Shown: one piece after another, positions 22,637 to 29,854 of the stretch | Layout: every line of letters starts with the position of its first letter | How positions within the stretch are numbered: position 1 is the first letter of the stretch | From: an uncultured Eubacteriales bacterium | Lineage (GTDB): Bacteria; Bacillota; Clostridia; UMGS1883 | DNA: 32,053 bases | Direction: 5' to 3' | Assembly (NCBI GenBank): GCA_905195005.1 | Contig: CAJJUC010000007.1 | Location: 1-32,053, forward strand | Notes under the pieces: generated by a model | Databases searched by the model: none | What the model was told of the DNA's origin: nothing | What the model saw: the letters and a program-made list of their open reading frames with translations, nothing else | Made by a program: the position numbers and the translations under genes

Positions 22637-22909
22637 TTATTTAACGATGTTCTTCAGAGCCTGTCCTGCCTTGAAAGCGGGAACCTTTGAAGCCGGAACT
22701 TTGATTTCTTCCTTAGTCTGAGGATTGCGGCAAACGCGGGCTGCTCTCTCTCTTACTTCAAAAGTACCGAAACCAACGAGCTGAATCTTATCACCCTTTT
22801 CAAGAGCTGCTTCAACAGCATCAACAAAAGCGTTGAGAGCCTTTTCAGCGTCCTTTTTGGAAAGATCAGCCTTTTCTGCCATGATTGCAACGAGTTCTGT
22901 CTTGTTCAT
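22637..22909 (-). CDS. hup: HU-type DNA-binding protein
   Basis: The 90-residue protein is a standard HU: MNKTELVAIMAEKADLSKKDAEKALNAFVDAV helical base, GDKIQLVGFGTFEVRERAARVCRNPQTKEEI beta-arm with the conserved GFGxF and RxxRxGRNPxT-like segment (here a Cys replaces the usual Gly before RNP), and VPAFKAGQALK. It forms a dimer that bends and compacts DNA. It has its own promoter and a strong terminator, so it is likely an abundant monocistronic transcript. Confidence 0.97.
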   Translation of the reverse strand: MNKTELVAIMAEKADLSKKDAEKALNAFVDAVEAALEKGDKIQLVGFGTFEVRERAARVCRNPQTKEEIKVPASKVPAFKAGQALKNIVK

Positions 22910-22974
22910 GTCTTTTCCTCCTTATATAATTAATTATCTACCTGCGATGATAATTCGCAACGTATTTCCACATT

Positions 22975-23003
22975 ATAATAGCATATTAGAACGGTTTATT
23001 CAA
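22975..23003 (-). promoter_or_regulatory. Sigma-A promoter of hup
   Basis: TTGAAT (22998-23003), 17-base spacer and TATTAT (22975-22980) preceded by TGC (extended -10). It would give a leader of about 60 nt ending in an AAGGAGG ribosome site. Confidence 0.75.
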
Positions 23004-23044
23004 GTGTTTTCTTAAATATTATTTACTTTTTTGCTAATTTTTTA

Positions 23045-23064
23045 GGAAAAAACGCCGTTTTTCC
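23045..23064 (-). terminator. Weak hairpin after the SpoVB-like gene
   Basis: GGAAAAA (23045-23051) and TTTTTCC (23058-23064) can pair around a 6-base loop, followed by an A/T-rich stretch on the minus strand. It lies 10 bases beyond the stop codon. The stem is mostly A-T and is only a candidate. Confidence 0.35.
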
Positions 23065-23074
23065 GCCTCAGACA

Positions 23075-24565
23075 TTATTTTCTGAGAATCAAAACGTCCT
23101 CCTTCGAGATGCACCCCGTCAGCCACGCAAGCGACAGATATGCCGCCGCAGCAAAAATAATTGCCGCAAGCAGAACGGGAACCGACGGAAAAAGCATATA
23201 TATAAGCCGCGCAGCAGCACAGGCGGCAGCAGCACAGGCAAGCGTTTTCACAATTACCCCGGCGCATTTGTCAAACGCTGAAACGGATTTCAGAATAACG
23301 GTATTCACAGCCGCCGCTGACGCAAATGCCGCAGCCGTTGACACGAGCGCACCTTCAATGCCGATTCGCGGAATGAGAACATAATTAAGCGCCAGTTTAA
23401 CAGCCGCCGCGCCGGCGCACGCAAAAATCGGCTTCCACACACAGTCCATTGCCTGAAGCATTCCGGTTGTCGTCTGAAAATAAGGCATTATCAGCACAAG
23501 CAAACCGATAAGAATCAGCAAATCGGCATGCTTCCCCGTGGAATAAAGCAAGAGGAAAATCTGCGGCGCAAAAAGAGCCAAACCGAACGCGCACGGAAGC
23601 GACACAAGAAAAATCAGGCGGATTGCCCTTGAAATCTGCTCCGAAACAACGCTTTTTTCCCCGTTTATACGCGCCGATGAGATAACGGGAAAAATACTCG
23701 CCGTTACCGAAGTTATTATTGTCGCCGGGAGGTTATACACCGTGTTTGCACGCGTGAGATACCCGAACAGGCTCAGCCGCTCCGTTGTTCCGAAGCCGCA
23801 GTCCGCAAGAATATTCGTAACGGTGAGCGTGTCGGCAAGCATAACGGCAGTGAAGCCGAACGCTCCGAGCGTTACGGGCACGGACAGCTTCAGAATTTCC
23901 GCCGCCTTTTTGCGGCTGAAGCTTCCGCGCGGCAAGCGCTGCCTTTTCATAAGAATCAGAAGCGCTGCAGCCGAACAAACTGCCCCTGCCGAAACGCCTG
24001 CCATTGCACCCATCGCGCCCTTTTCAATTCCGCCGCTTATCATAAGCGCGCATATTGCAATTCCGAGCACGGCTTTCATAAAGCTTTCCGTCAGCTGACT
24101 CAGCGCCGACGGCATCATGTTTCCGCGTCCCTGAAAATATCCGCGGCAGGAGCTTATCACACCCATCACAAGCAGCGCCGGGGCAGACGCCCGAATGGCG
24201 CCGGCAGCCGGCGTTATTCCGCCGCCCGCAAGATGAAGCGCAATCGGCTCGGCAAATGCAAACAGGCACACTGCCCCGGCAGTGCAGAAAGCGCTCACAA
24301 ACACAAACGCGGAAAAGCAGTAATCGGCGGCGGAAGCGTCGTCCGAGCGCGCAATTATTCCCGAAAGCGCAATCGGAATCCCCGTCACACATATTGCGAG
24401 AAAAACATTGTACACCGAGCACGCGCTCTGATACACTGCTATTCCGTCCTCATGCAGGAAGAAACGGTCGAGCGGAATTTTGAACACCGCGCTCATTATT
24501 TTGCATAAAACAGACGCAGCAGCAAGCACCGCCGCGCCCGTCACAAAGCTTTGCTTTTTCTGCAA
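23075..24565 (-). CDS. SpoVB/MurJ-like lipid flippase of the MOP superfamily
   Basis: I start at TTG 24565, 8 bases after AAAGGGG; the longer frame from 24592 lacks an SD. The 496-residue protein has about 13-14 hydrophobic segments and typical SpoVB/polysaccharide-exporter motifs: FVTGAAVLAAASVLCKIMSAVFKIPL at the start, GIPIALSGIIAR, RGYFQGRGNMMPSALSQLTES and YLTRANTVYNLPATI. Such proteins move lipid-linked sugar precursors, including lipid II, across the membrane; SpoVB acts in spore cortex synthesis in Bacillus. Which lipid it handles is not visible. It lies 32 bases after yesL and is probably co-transcribed. Confidence 0.85.
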   Translation of the reverse strand: MQKKQSFVTGAAVLAAASVLCKIMSAVFKIPLDRFFLHEDGIAVYQSACSVYNVFLAICVTGIPIALSGIIARSDDASAADYCFSAFVFVSAFCTAGAVCLFAFAEPIALHLAGGGITPAAGAIRASAPALLVMGVISSCRGYFQGRGNMMPSALSQLTESFMKAVLGIAICALMISGGIEKGAMGAMAGVSAGAVCSAAALLILMKRQRLPRGSFSRKKAAEILKLSVPVTLGAFGFTAVMLADTLTVTNILADCGFGTTERLSLFGYLTRANTVYNLPATIITSVTASIFPVISSARINGEKSVVSEQISRAIRLIFLVSLPCAFGLALFAPQIFLLLYSTGKHADLLILIGLLVLIMPYFQTTTGMLQAMDCVWKPIFACAGAAAVKLALNYVLIPRIGIEGALVSTAAAFASAAAVNTVILKSVSAFDKCAGVIVKTLACAAAACAAARLIYMLFPSVPVLLAAIIFAAAAYLSLAWLTGCISKEDVLILRK

Positions 24566-24597
24566 AGTATCAACCCCTTTAAAACGGCACAAATCCG

Positions 24598-25506
24598 TTA
24601 TACCGTTGCGTCCTCGAATACGGATTCTTCATCCTCATGCTTTTTTCTGTCCCTGTTTTCCATTGCAAGCGCCGGTTCAAGCATATATTTTTTTACAATA
24701 TTGTTTGTCATAAACATCTGCGTGTAGCCGACAAGCGCAAAGCCGATGAATAAAAACAGCAGAATGCCGATTCCAAAAACAAGAGAAGCATAAACGAGCG
24801 CCGCAAGCACGCCGCCAGAAACCGCAAACGCTAAAAAGTTCCACGGCAGGCGCGCCATAACAAGCAGAAGCGAATTTCTGTAAATATCCTTGATTTTCAG
24901 TTTGAACACTGCCATAATCGGGTACATATACATATGCATCATCAGAAATACGAGGAATACCGCAACCACAACCGAGCGCAGCGCGAGCGACAGATATTTC
25001 TGAGGCATACAATAGCTGTAAAAATAAAGGCTTACGGAAAAGAGAACCAACGCAACCATATCTATAATAAACACAACCGTGCCCTGAATGAAGTTCTTTT
25101 TCAGATGCTCCCAAAAGTCGCTCCATATCCATGAATGGCGGTCGTTGACATAGTTATTCATAACATACGAAAATGCGCCGCTTGCCGCACCGCTGCCGAA
25201 AATTGCAAAAACGATTGCCGCAAGCGCCGCCGTCAGCATCAGAAGCGCCCTTGACTCGTCCACGGAAATTTTTGAAAAATCAAGCACTGCCGACGCAAGG
25301 CGCATAACCGCCTCCGACGACAGGAAAAATATAACCGCGATTGCCGGAACCGAAAACAGAAGATACAACAGATTCAAAGTTATAAACTTCCAGAACCTGC
25401 GCAAAAGTATGTCGAAATACAGCGCAATACCGGTTTTCTGCGGCTCGTCCTTGCTTATGCCGCGGCCGGGCTTGCTATAGTCGAAAAAGCCGAAAAATCC
25501 AGCCAT
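24598..25506 (-). CDS. YesL-like DUF624 membrane protein
   Basis: The 302-residue protein has about six membrane segments and the DUF624 N-terminal pattern (GIALYFDILLRRFWKFITLNLLYLLFSVPAI), a NDRHSWIWSDFWEHLKKNF loop and an MYPIMAVFKLKIKDIYRNSLLLVM segment. Family members are often near sugar-utilisation or transport genes but the function is not established. The ATG follows GAGAGGATG. It is the first gene of a two-gene unit with the SpoVB-like flippase; its charged C-terminal tail (KKHEDEESVFEDATV) is likely cytoplasmic. Confidence 0.82.
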   Translation of the reverse strand: MAGFFGFFDYSKPGRGISKDEPQKTGIALYFDILLRRFWKFITLNLLYLLFSVPAIAVIFFLSSEAVMRLASAVLDFSKISVDESRALLMLTAALAAIVFAIFGSGAASGAFSYVMNNYVNDRHSWIWSDFWEHLKKNFIQGTVVFIIDMVALVLFSVSLYFYSYCMPQKYLSLALRSVVVAVFLVFLMMHMYMYPIMAVFKLKIKDIYRNSLLLVMARLPWNFLAFAVSGGVLAALVYASLVFGIGILLFLFIGFALVGYTQMFMTNNIVKKYMLEPALAMENRDRKKHEDEESVFEDATV

Positions 25507-25538
25507 TAAAGATCATCCTCTCAAATTGTCATGTAACA

Positions 25539-25567
25539 ATTATAGCACGACTTCTCCGCATTTACAA
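25539..25567 (-). promoter_or_regulatory. Sigma-A promoter of yesL
   Basis: TTGTAA (25562-25567), 17-base spacer and TATAAT (25539-25544) with an upstream TGC. It lies about 35 bases before the yesL ATG. Confidence 0.75.
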
Positions 25568-25637
25568 GTGCGGTCAATAAAAATTTACAATTATATATGC
25601 AGCGCACCTTTCGCCGCAAAAACAATGCCGCTCCGTA

Positions 25638-25666
25638 TTGACGAAACGGAATTATTGTGTTATAAT
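25638..25666 (+). promoter_or_regulatory. Sigma-A promoter of the stalk-protein genes
   Basis: TTGACG (25638-25643), 17-base spacer and TATAAT (25661-25666) preceded by TGT (extended -10). It is divergent from the yesL promoter. Confidence 0.8.
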
Positions 25667-25708
25667 TTCGGTATACTGTAATATAGGAAGCAAACGGAGG
25701 TGTGCACT

Positions 25709-27565
25709 CTGAAAAAATTTATGAAAAAAACACTGGCTGTCATGCTTGCGGCGGTTTTGCCCGCATCGTTTGCGGCTGCTTTTCAAATCGGGGACGTTAT
25801 CGGAGAAGTGCTGCTTACAGATATAAGGACATATATCGACGGCGAACCGATAAAATCCTACAACATTGCAGGGCGGACGGCGGTAATCGCCCAGGACCTC
25901 GCGGACTACGGCTTCAGCGTCAGCTTTGACGAAGCTTCGCGCACGCTCACGGTTTCGCGGAGCGGCGAAGCAAGCAAAAAAAACGGCGAAATCGCCGCTG
26001 AAGAGGTTAAGCCGGAGGACGTCGGGAAACGGTACATGGATGTGCTTTATACCGACATAAAAACAATTGCCGACGGAACGGAGCTTGAAAGCTTCAACGT
26101 TGACGGAATGACGGCGGTTTATACCGATGACCTTGCAAAGCTCTGCGGCAGCTATGAATGGCTTGAAGCGGAAAGGCGCGTTAATATCACCCTTGATCCG
26201 CTGACCGACAGCGGCGCGGCGGCCGTTAAGGCAAAGCGCGAGCTTGGCGCGGACATTTCCGAAATGACGCGCACGGTTTCATCACTTCGGTGGGGAGAGG
26301 CGGCAAAATCGCATCTTATCCCAAATGCGGACGGAACGTTTCTCACCGTTGAAATTGCGGACAACATTAATATTGAAAAATATGACGCGGCATTCAACCA
26401 TATTTCAAGCTTTGCAATTCCGAAGGAGCTTGAAATTTTCGGCGGAATGTTATGCGGAAAGGATTATAACTATATCGCGTTCGGGCAGCCGAATTACAGT
26501 GAGGACAACGCGCGCGAAGTTATAAAAATCGTCATTTACGACAAAAGCTTCGTTAAAATCAGCGAGGTTAGCATAAGCAACTGCAAAACGGCGCTGCCGT
26601 TTGACGCTTCAATCGGAGATATGTGCGAGGATGACCGCTATCTTGTGCTTCATACCTCGCGCAGCCAGTACAAGGAGGAAAACGGCGAGCGTCCGCAAAC
26701 GCAGCTCACTGTTATTATCGACAAGCAGACATGGCAGGTTGTCAATATGCTCGGAAAATTCCAGTATAATCACACAAGCCATGCGCTGCGCGAATGTGCA
26801 AGGATTGATTCCGACAGAATTGTGACGGTTGACCTTTCGGACGCTGCTCCGATGCGCGCCGTTATTCTGCGCACGCTTGATTTTTCGGGAAATGTGTTCG
26901 GCACGCAGAGCCTGTTTAATATTTCGGGCGCGCTTGCGGCAAACTGCACGGGCGTTTCGCTCGGCGGCATGGAGGTTTCGGACAAGGGCTATCTCACTGC
27001 AATAAGCTCGATTGACCAAAGCGTGCCGACAGGGTTCAACAGCCTTGAAATCGAGGGACTCGACCGCGATGACCGCGACATATATCTTCTCTTCGCCGAG
27101 CGTGAAACATGGGAGCAGCGGCACCGCGTGCTTGCAAAATATACCGGCACGGACGCTTCGGGCAGCACGCCTTATCTTGTGAAGCTTGATAACGGCAGCT
27201 TCATGGTTCTTTGGGCGGAGTTCAGAGGCGATTCCGACCGCAGCGCCGGAATCCGCTATGCAATTACAAACGGGTTGGGTGAAGCGCTGACCACATCCGA
27301 TTTAATCCGCTCCGCTTCGGCAGTGCCTGCAAGGCTTTCCGCAAGCTGTAAGCCTGTTTTTGCGGACGGCAAGGTAATCTGGTATGTTAATACCGATGAG
27401 GGCAGAACATTTTTCTCGGTTCGCGCCGATGCGAAATTTTCGCCTGAAAACGGCAGCGCACCCGATGAAACACCGGCTCCGCAGCCCGACGAAAACAAGG
27501 CGGACGACAAAGAGAATAATTCAAATGAAAATACAAATGAATCAACGGAGGTAGACGGAATATGA
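25709..27565 (+). CDS. Secreted protein with two stalk-like repeats and a beta-rich (propeller-like) region; apparent CTG start
   Basis: GGAGG (25696-25700) points to CTG 25709 with an 8-base spacer; the in-frame GTG 25700 is part of the SD and ATG 25721 lies 20 bases away. The 618-residue product has a signal peptide (KKFMKKTLAVMLAAVLPASFAAA), two related segments of about 55 residues (IGEVLLTDIRTYIDGEPIKSYNIAG... and YMDVLYTDIKTIADGTELESFNVDG...), each resembling copper-amine-oxidase-N-like stalk units, then about 400 residues of short strands resembling a beta-propeller, and a Pro/Asp/Glu/Asn-rich tail. Function is unknown; an extracellular or wall-associated binding role is inferred. It overlaps the next gene by 4 bases. 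Confidence 0.72.
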   Translation: MKKFMKKTLAVMLAAVLPASFAAAFQIGDVIGEVLLTDIRTYIDGEPIKSYNIAGRTAVIAQDLADYGFSVSFDEASRTLTVSRSGEASKKNGEIAAEEVKPEDVGKRYMDVLYTDIKTIADGTELESFNVDGMTAVYTDDLAKLCGSYEWLEAERRVNITLDPLTDSGAAAVKAKRELGADISEMTRTVSSLRWGEAAKSHLIPNADGTFLTVEIADNINIEKYDAAFNHISSFAIPKELEIFGGMLCGKDYNYIAFGQPNYSEDNAREVIKIVIYDKSFVKISEVSISNCKTALPFDASIGDMCEDDRYLVLHTSRSQYKEENGERPQTQLTVIIDKQTWQVVNMLGKFQYNHTSHALRECARIDSDRIVTVDLSDAAPMRAVILRTLDFSGNVFGTQSLFNISGALAANCTGVSLGGMEVSDKGYLTAISSIDQSVPTGFNSLEIEGLDRDDRDIYLLFAERETWEQRHRVLAKYTGTDASGSTPYLVKLDNGSFMVLWAEFRGDSDRSAGIRYAITNGLGEALTTSDLIRSASAVPARLSASCKPVFADGKVIWYVNTDEGRTFFSVRADAKFSPENGSAPDETPAPQPDENKADDKENNSNENTNESTEVDGI

Positions 27566-28002
27566 AAAAATTTGCAGCGCTTGCGGCGGCAATCGCCGTG
27601 CTTGCATCGGCATCGGCAGCATTTGCTCAGGATGTCACTGTAAAGGTAAACGGAGAAACGGTTGTTTTTGACCAGCAGCCGGTAATGGACGGCGATCAGC
27701 TTCTGCTGCCGTTCCGCTTCATTGCGGAAAAGCTCGGCGCAAATGTGAGCTGGTATGAGGATAACAGCGAAAGCTTCACAATCCGCCAGGTGCTCTGCCA
27801 AAAGGGCGACAGCGTAACGGTTATGCAAATCGGCAATCAGAACATTTTTGTAAACGACAAGGTTATTGCTCTTGACAAAGCGCCCGTAATTATCGGGGAC
27901 AGAACGCTTGTGCCGGCGGCGGCAATCGAGGGAGCAACAGGCGCAACCGTAACATGGAACAAGGACGCAGCAGAGGTAACGGTTTCTTCTGCGGAGAAAT
28001 AA
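27562..28002 (+). CDS. Secreted copper-amine-oxidase-N-type stalk-domain protein
   Basis: The 146-residue protein has a signal peptide (MKKFAALAAAIAVLASASAAFA) and one stalk domain pattern: VTVKVNGETVVFDQQPVMDGDQLLLPFRFIAEKLGANVSWYEDN, then IFVNDKVIALDKAPVIIGDRTLVPAAAIEGATGATVTWNKDAAEVTV. The repeat form (V-N-G, PV-DG-LLPFR, A-V-W) is typical of this family, which is common in Clostridia as wall- or surface-associated modules and lacks amine-oxidase activity by itself. ATG 27562 overlaps the previous stop and follows GGAGG after 10 bases. The two genes probably act together. Confidence 0.85.
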   Translation: MKKFAALAAAIAVLASASAAFAQDVTVKVNGETVVFDQQPVMDGDQLLLPFRFIAEKLGANVSWYEDNSESFTIRQVLCQKGDSVTVMQIGNQNIFVNDKVIALDKAPVIIGDRTLVPAAAIEGATGATVTWNKDAAEVTVSSAEK

Positions 28003-28020
28003 TTCTGTATACAAATTTCC

Positions 28021-28058
28021 GGTATCTGCATACTATAAAATAAAAGGGGGCAGATACC
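28021..28058 (+). promoter_or_regulatory. Inverted repeat around the promoter/RBS of the P-loop ATPase gene
   Basis: GGTATCTGC (28021-28029) and GCAGATACC (28050-28058) are exact complements, the second directly abutting the ATG at 28059 and overlapping the last G of the SD (AGGGGG). Between them CATACTAT (28029-28036) resembles a sigma-E -10 element. It could be an operator palindrome or an RBS-hiding hairpin. Confidence 0.45.
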
Positions 28059-29120
28059 ATGAACAACAAGGTTAAATATTTTCTCGGCGCGAACTCACAC
28101 AGGGGGTTTGTGTCATATTTTGAGCAGCTGCAAAGTCACAAAAGCGATGATTTGCAGCTGCTCATTTTAAAGGGCGGCCCGGGCAGCGGCAAAAGCTCGC
28201 TGATGAAGCGCGTTTCGGGATATGCGCGCGGTCTCGGCAACGACCTTGAGTACATTCCGTGCGCGAGCGACCCCGAATCGCTCGACGCATTTGTTGACAA
28301 AACGCGCGGCTTTGCCATGATGGACGGCACTGCGCCGCATGTTACCGATCCGTTTTTCCCCGGAGCAAGGCAGCACATAATGTACACCGGCGACGGCTGG
28401 GACTGCGCAAAGCTTTCCGAAAATGCGGCTGAAATACAAAGCGTTTCGGCGCTTATATCGGACTGCCACAAAGGCGCAGGAGCATATATTTCCGCCGCTG
28501 CGGCGCTTCTCCGCGAAAACATGGCTGTTTCGGAAAGATACATCAGCCGCGGCGAAATTTTCTCATTCGCAAGTGAGCTTATATCGGCAATTTCCGAAAA
28601 CGGGGTTTCCGGCAGCGGAGAGGAGCACAAGCGGCTGCTGAGCGCCGTATCGGTTGGGGAAACGGTCTTTTTTGACGATACGCTCCGCATTCTTGCCGAC
28701 AGGATTTACGCCGTTGACGACCGCTGGGGCGCTGCCGCGGCATATCTGATGCAGCTGCTGTGCGAGGGGGCGAAGGGCAGCGGTATAGATATTATAACCT
28801 GCCGCTGCTCCGTTCTGCCTGAACGGATTGAGCACATCATTTTCCCGACGGAGGGCTTCGCGATAACCACGGCAAACGCATTCCACAGCGCTCACCGGGA
28901 TGCAACGGCGATTATCAACGGAATGTACTCCGATATTCCCGATGAATCCGCGCTTGAACGCAGGCTCGGCGATGCGTCGCGCATGATTGACAGAGCGTGC
29001 GGCGCGGTTGCCGAAGCAAAATCGCTTCATGACGAGCTTGAAAAATACTATATCGACGCGATGGACTTTTCCGAAAACGAAAAAAAATACAACGAGATTA
29101 TCGACAGATTTTACAGGTAG
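28059..29120 (+). CDS. P-loop ATPase of the PRK06851-like family, function unknown
   Basis: The 353-residue protein opens with KYFLGANSHRGFVSYFEQL and has a P-loop LILKGGPGSGKSSLMKRV (Gly39-Ser46), followed by EYIPCASDPESLDAFV and MMDGTAPHVTDPFFPGA. These segments match my memory of a P-loop family known by the model PRK06851, found in spore-forming Firmicutes; the cell function is not known to me. No membrane segment is visible. It has a very strong ribosome site inside an inverted repeat and a 32-bp hairpin terminator, so it is a single-gene unit. It is not part of the preceding stalk-protein operon unless read-through occurs. Confidence 0.8.
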   Translation: MNNKVKYFLGANSHRGFVSYFEQLQSHKSDDLQLLILKGGPGSGKSSLMKRVSGYARGLGNDLEYIPCASDPESLDAFVDKTRGFAMMDGTAPHVTDPFFPGARQHIMYTGDGWDCAKLSENAAEIQSVSALISDCHKGAGAYISAAAALLRENMAVSERYISRGEIFSFASELISAISENGVSGSGEEHKRLLSAVSVGETVFFDDTLRILADRIYAVDDRWGAAAAYLMQLLCEGAKGSGIDIITCRCSVLPERIEHIIFPTEGFAITTANAFHSAHRDATAIINGMYSDIPDESALERRLGDASRMIDRACGAVAEAKSLHDELEKYYIDAMDFSENEKKYNEIIDRFYR

Positions 29121-29136
29121 GAACACATGCGCCGAA

Positions 29137-29204
29137 AAATTATGAACAAAAGCAGGGTGCGGAGAAAACTTCTTTTCTCCGCACCCTGCTTTTGTTCATA
29201 ATTT
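29137..29204. terminator. 32-bp perfect hairpin after the ATPase gene
   Basis: 29137-29168 and 29173-29204 are exact inverted copies with a 4-base CTTC loop. The outer arms are AT-rich (AAATTATGAACA / TGTTCATAATTT). It is much longer than most terminators and lies between the ATPase gene and the carD promoter. Confidence 0.8.
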
Positions 29205-29218
29205 CGTAAAATTTGCCT

Positions 29219-29247
29219 TTGACAAATTCCTCAATCAGTGCTATAAT
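29219..29247 (+). promoter_or_regulatory. Consensus sigma-A promoter of the carD-like gene
   Basis: TTGACA (29219-29224), exactly 17 bases and TATAAT (29242-29247), preceded by TGC. It is a full consensus promoter, the strongest in the window, about 46 bases upstream of the ATG. Confidence 0.9.
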
Positions 29248-29293
29248 ATATAAAGAGGGGATTTTTTTCGCAGTCCCACAAGGAGGTTTTTCC

Positions 29294-29797
29294 ATGTATA
29301 ATATCGGTGACAGCGTTGTTTATCCCATGCACGGCGCCGGAATAATTGAAGGAATTGAACAAAAGGAAATACTGGGTAAGCAGCAGTCATACTATATTAT
29401 GCGTATGCCTATCGGCGACATGAAGGTTATGATTCCGCTGGCTTCCGCGGCGCAAATTGGAATAAGGGACGTTATTGACAGCGCGGCTGCCGAGCGCGTG
29501 CTGTCGGCATTCCGAACGGTTGAAACCGATGTTATCCAGAACTGGAACAAGCGTTTCCGCGATAATATGGAAAAAATCAAAAGCGGCAATATTTTAGAGG
29601 TTGCCGCCGTTGTTAAAAGCCTTATGATGCGTGACAGGCGCAAGGGGCTGAGCACCGGGGAACGCAAAATGCTCAGCAGCGCAAAGCAGATTATGATAAG
29701 CGAAATCGTTGTTGCAACGGGCATCCATCATGAGGATATTGAAAACAGGCTTGAGCAAATGGTTGACGAGGAGCTCGGGGAAGCAAAAACGGAATAA
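29294..29797 (+). CDS. CarD/CdnL-like transcriptional regulator
   Basis: ATG 29294 follows AAGGAGG with a 7-base spacer; the longer frame begins upstream of the promoter -35. The 167-residue protein has an N-terminal CarD_TRCF RNA-polymerase interaction domain (MYNIGDSVVYPMHGAGIIEGIEQKEILGKQQSYYIMRMPIGDMKVMIPLASA) and a helical C-terminal part (WNKRFRDNMEKIKSGNILEVAAVVKSLMMRDRRKGLSTGERKML) that contacts promoter DNA in this family. It is likely a general modulator of initiation rather than a specific repressor. Its promoter is a perfect sigma-A site. A terminator separates it from ispDF. Confidence 0.92.
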   Translation: MYNIGDSVVYPMHGAGIIEGIEQKEILGKQQSYYIMRMPIGDMKVMIPLASAAQIGIRDVIDSAAAERVLSAFRTVETDVIQNWNKRFRDNMEKIKSGNILEVAAVVKSLMMRDRRKGLSTGERKMLSSAKQIMISEIVVATGIHHEDIENRLEQMVDEELGEAKTE

Positions 29798-29804
29798 GCT
29801 TGGT

Positions 29805-29841
29805 CGGCAGTCGATTATCATACGGGCTGCCGCCTTTTTTT
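29805..29841 (+). terminator. Terminator between the carD-like gene and ispDF
   Basis: CGGCAGT (29805-29811) pairs with GCTGCCG (29826-29832), and CCTTTTTTT follows. The ispDF ribosome site (GGAGG, 29843-29847) lies immediately after it, so ispDF is probably fed by read-through or an internal promoter. Confidence 0.65.
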
Positions 29842-29854
29842 CGGAGGAATAAAA

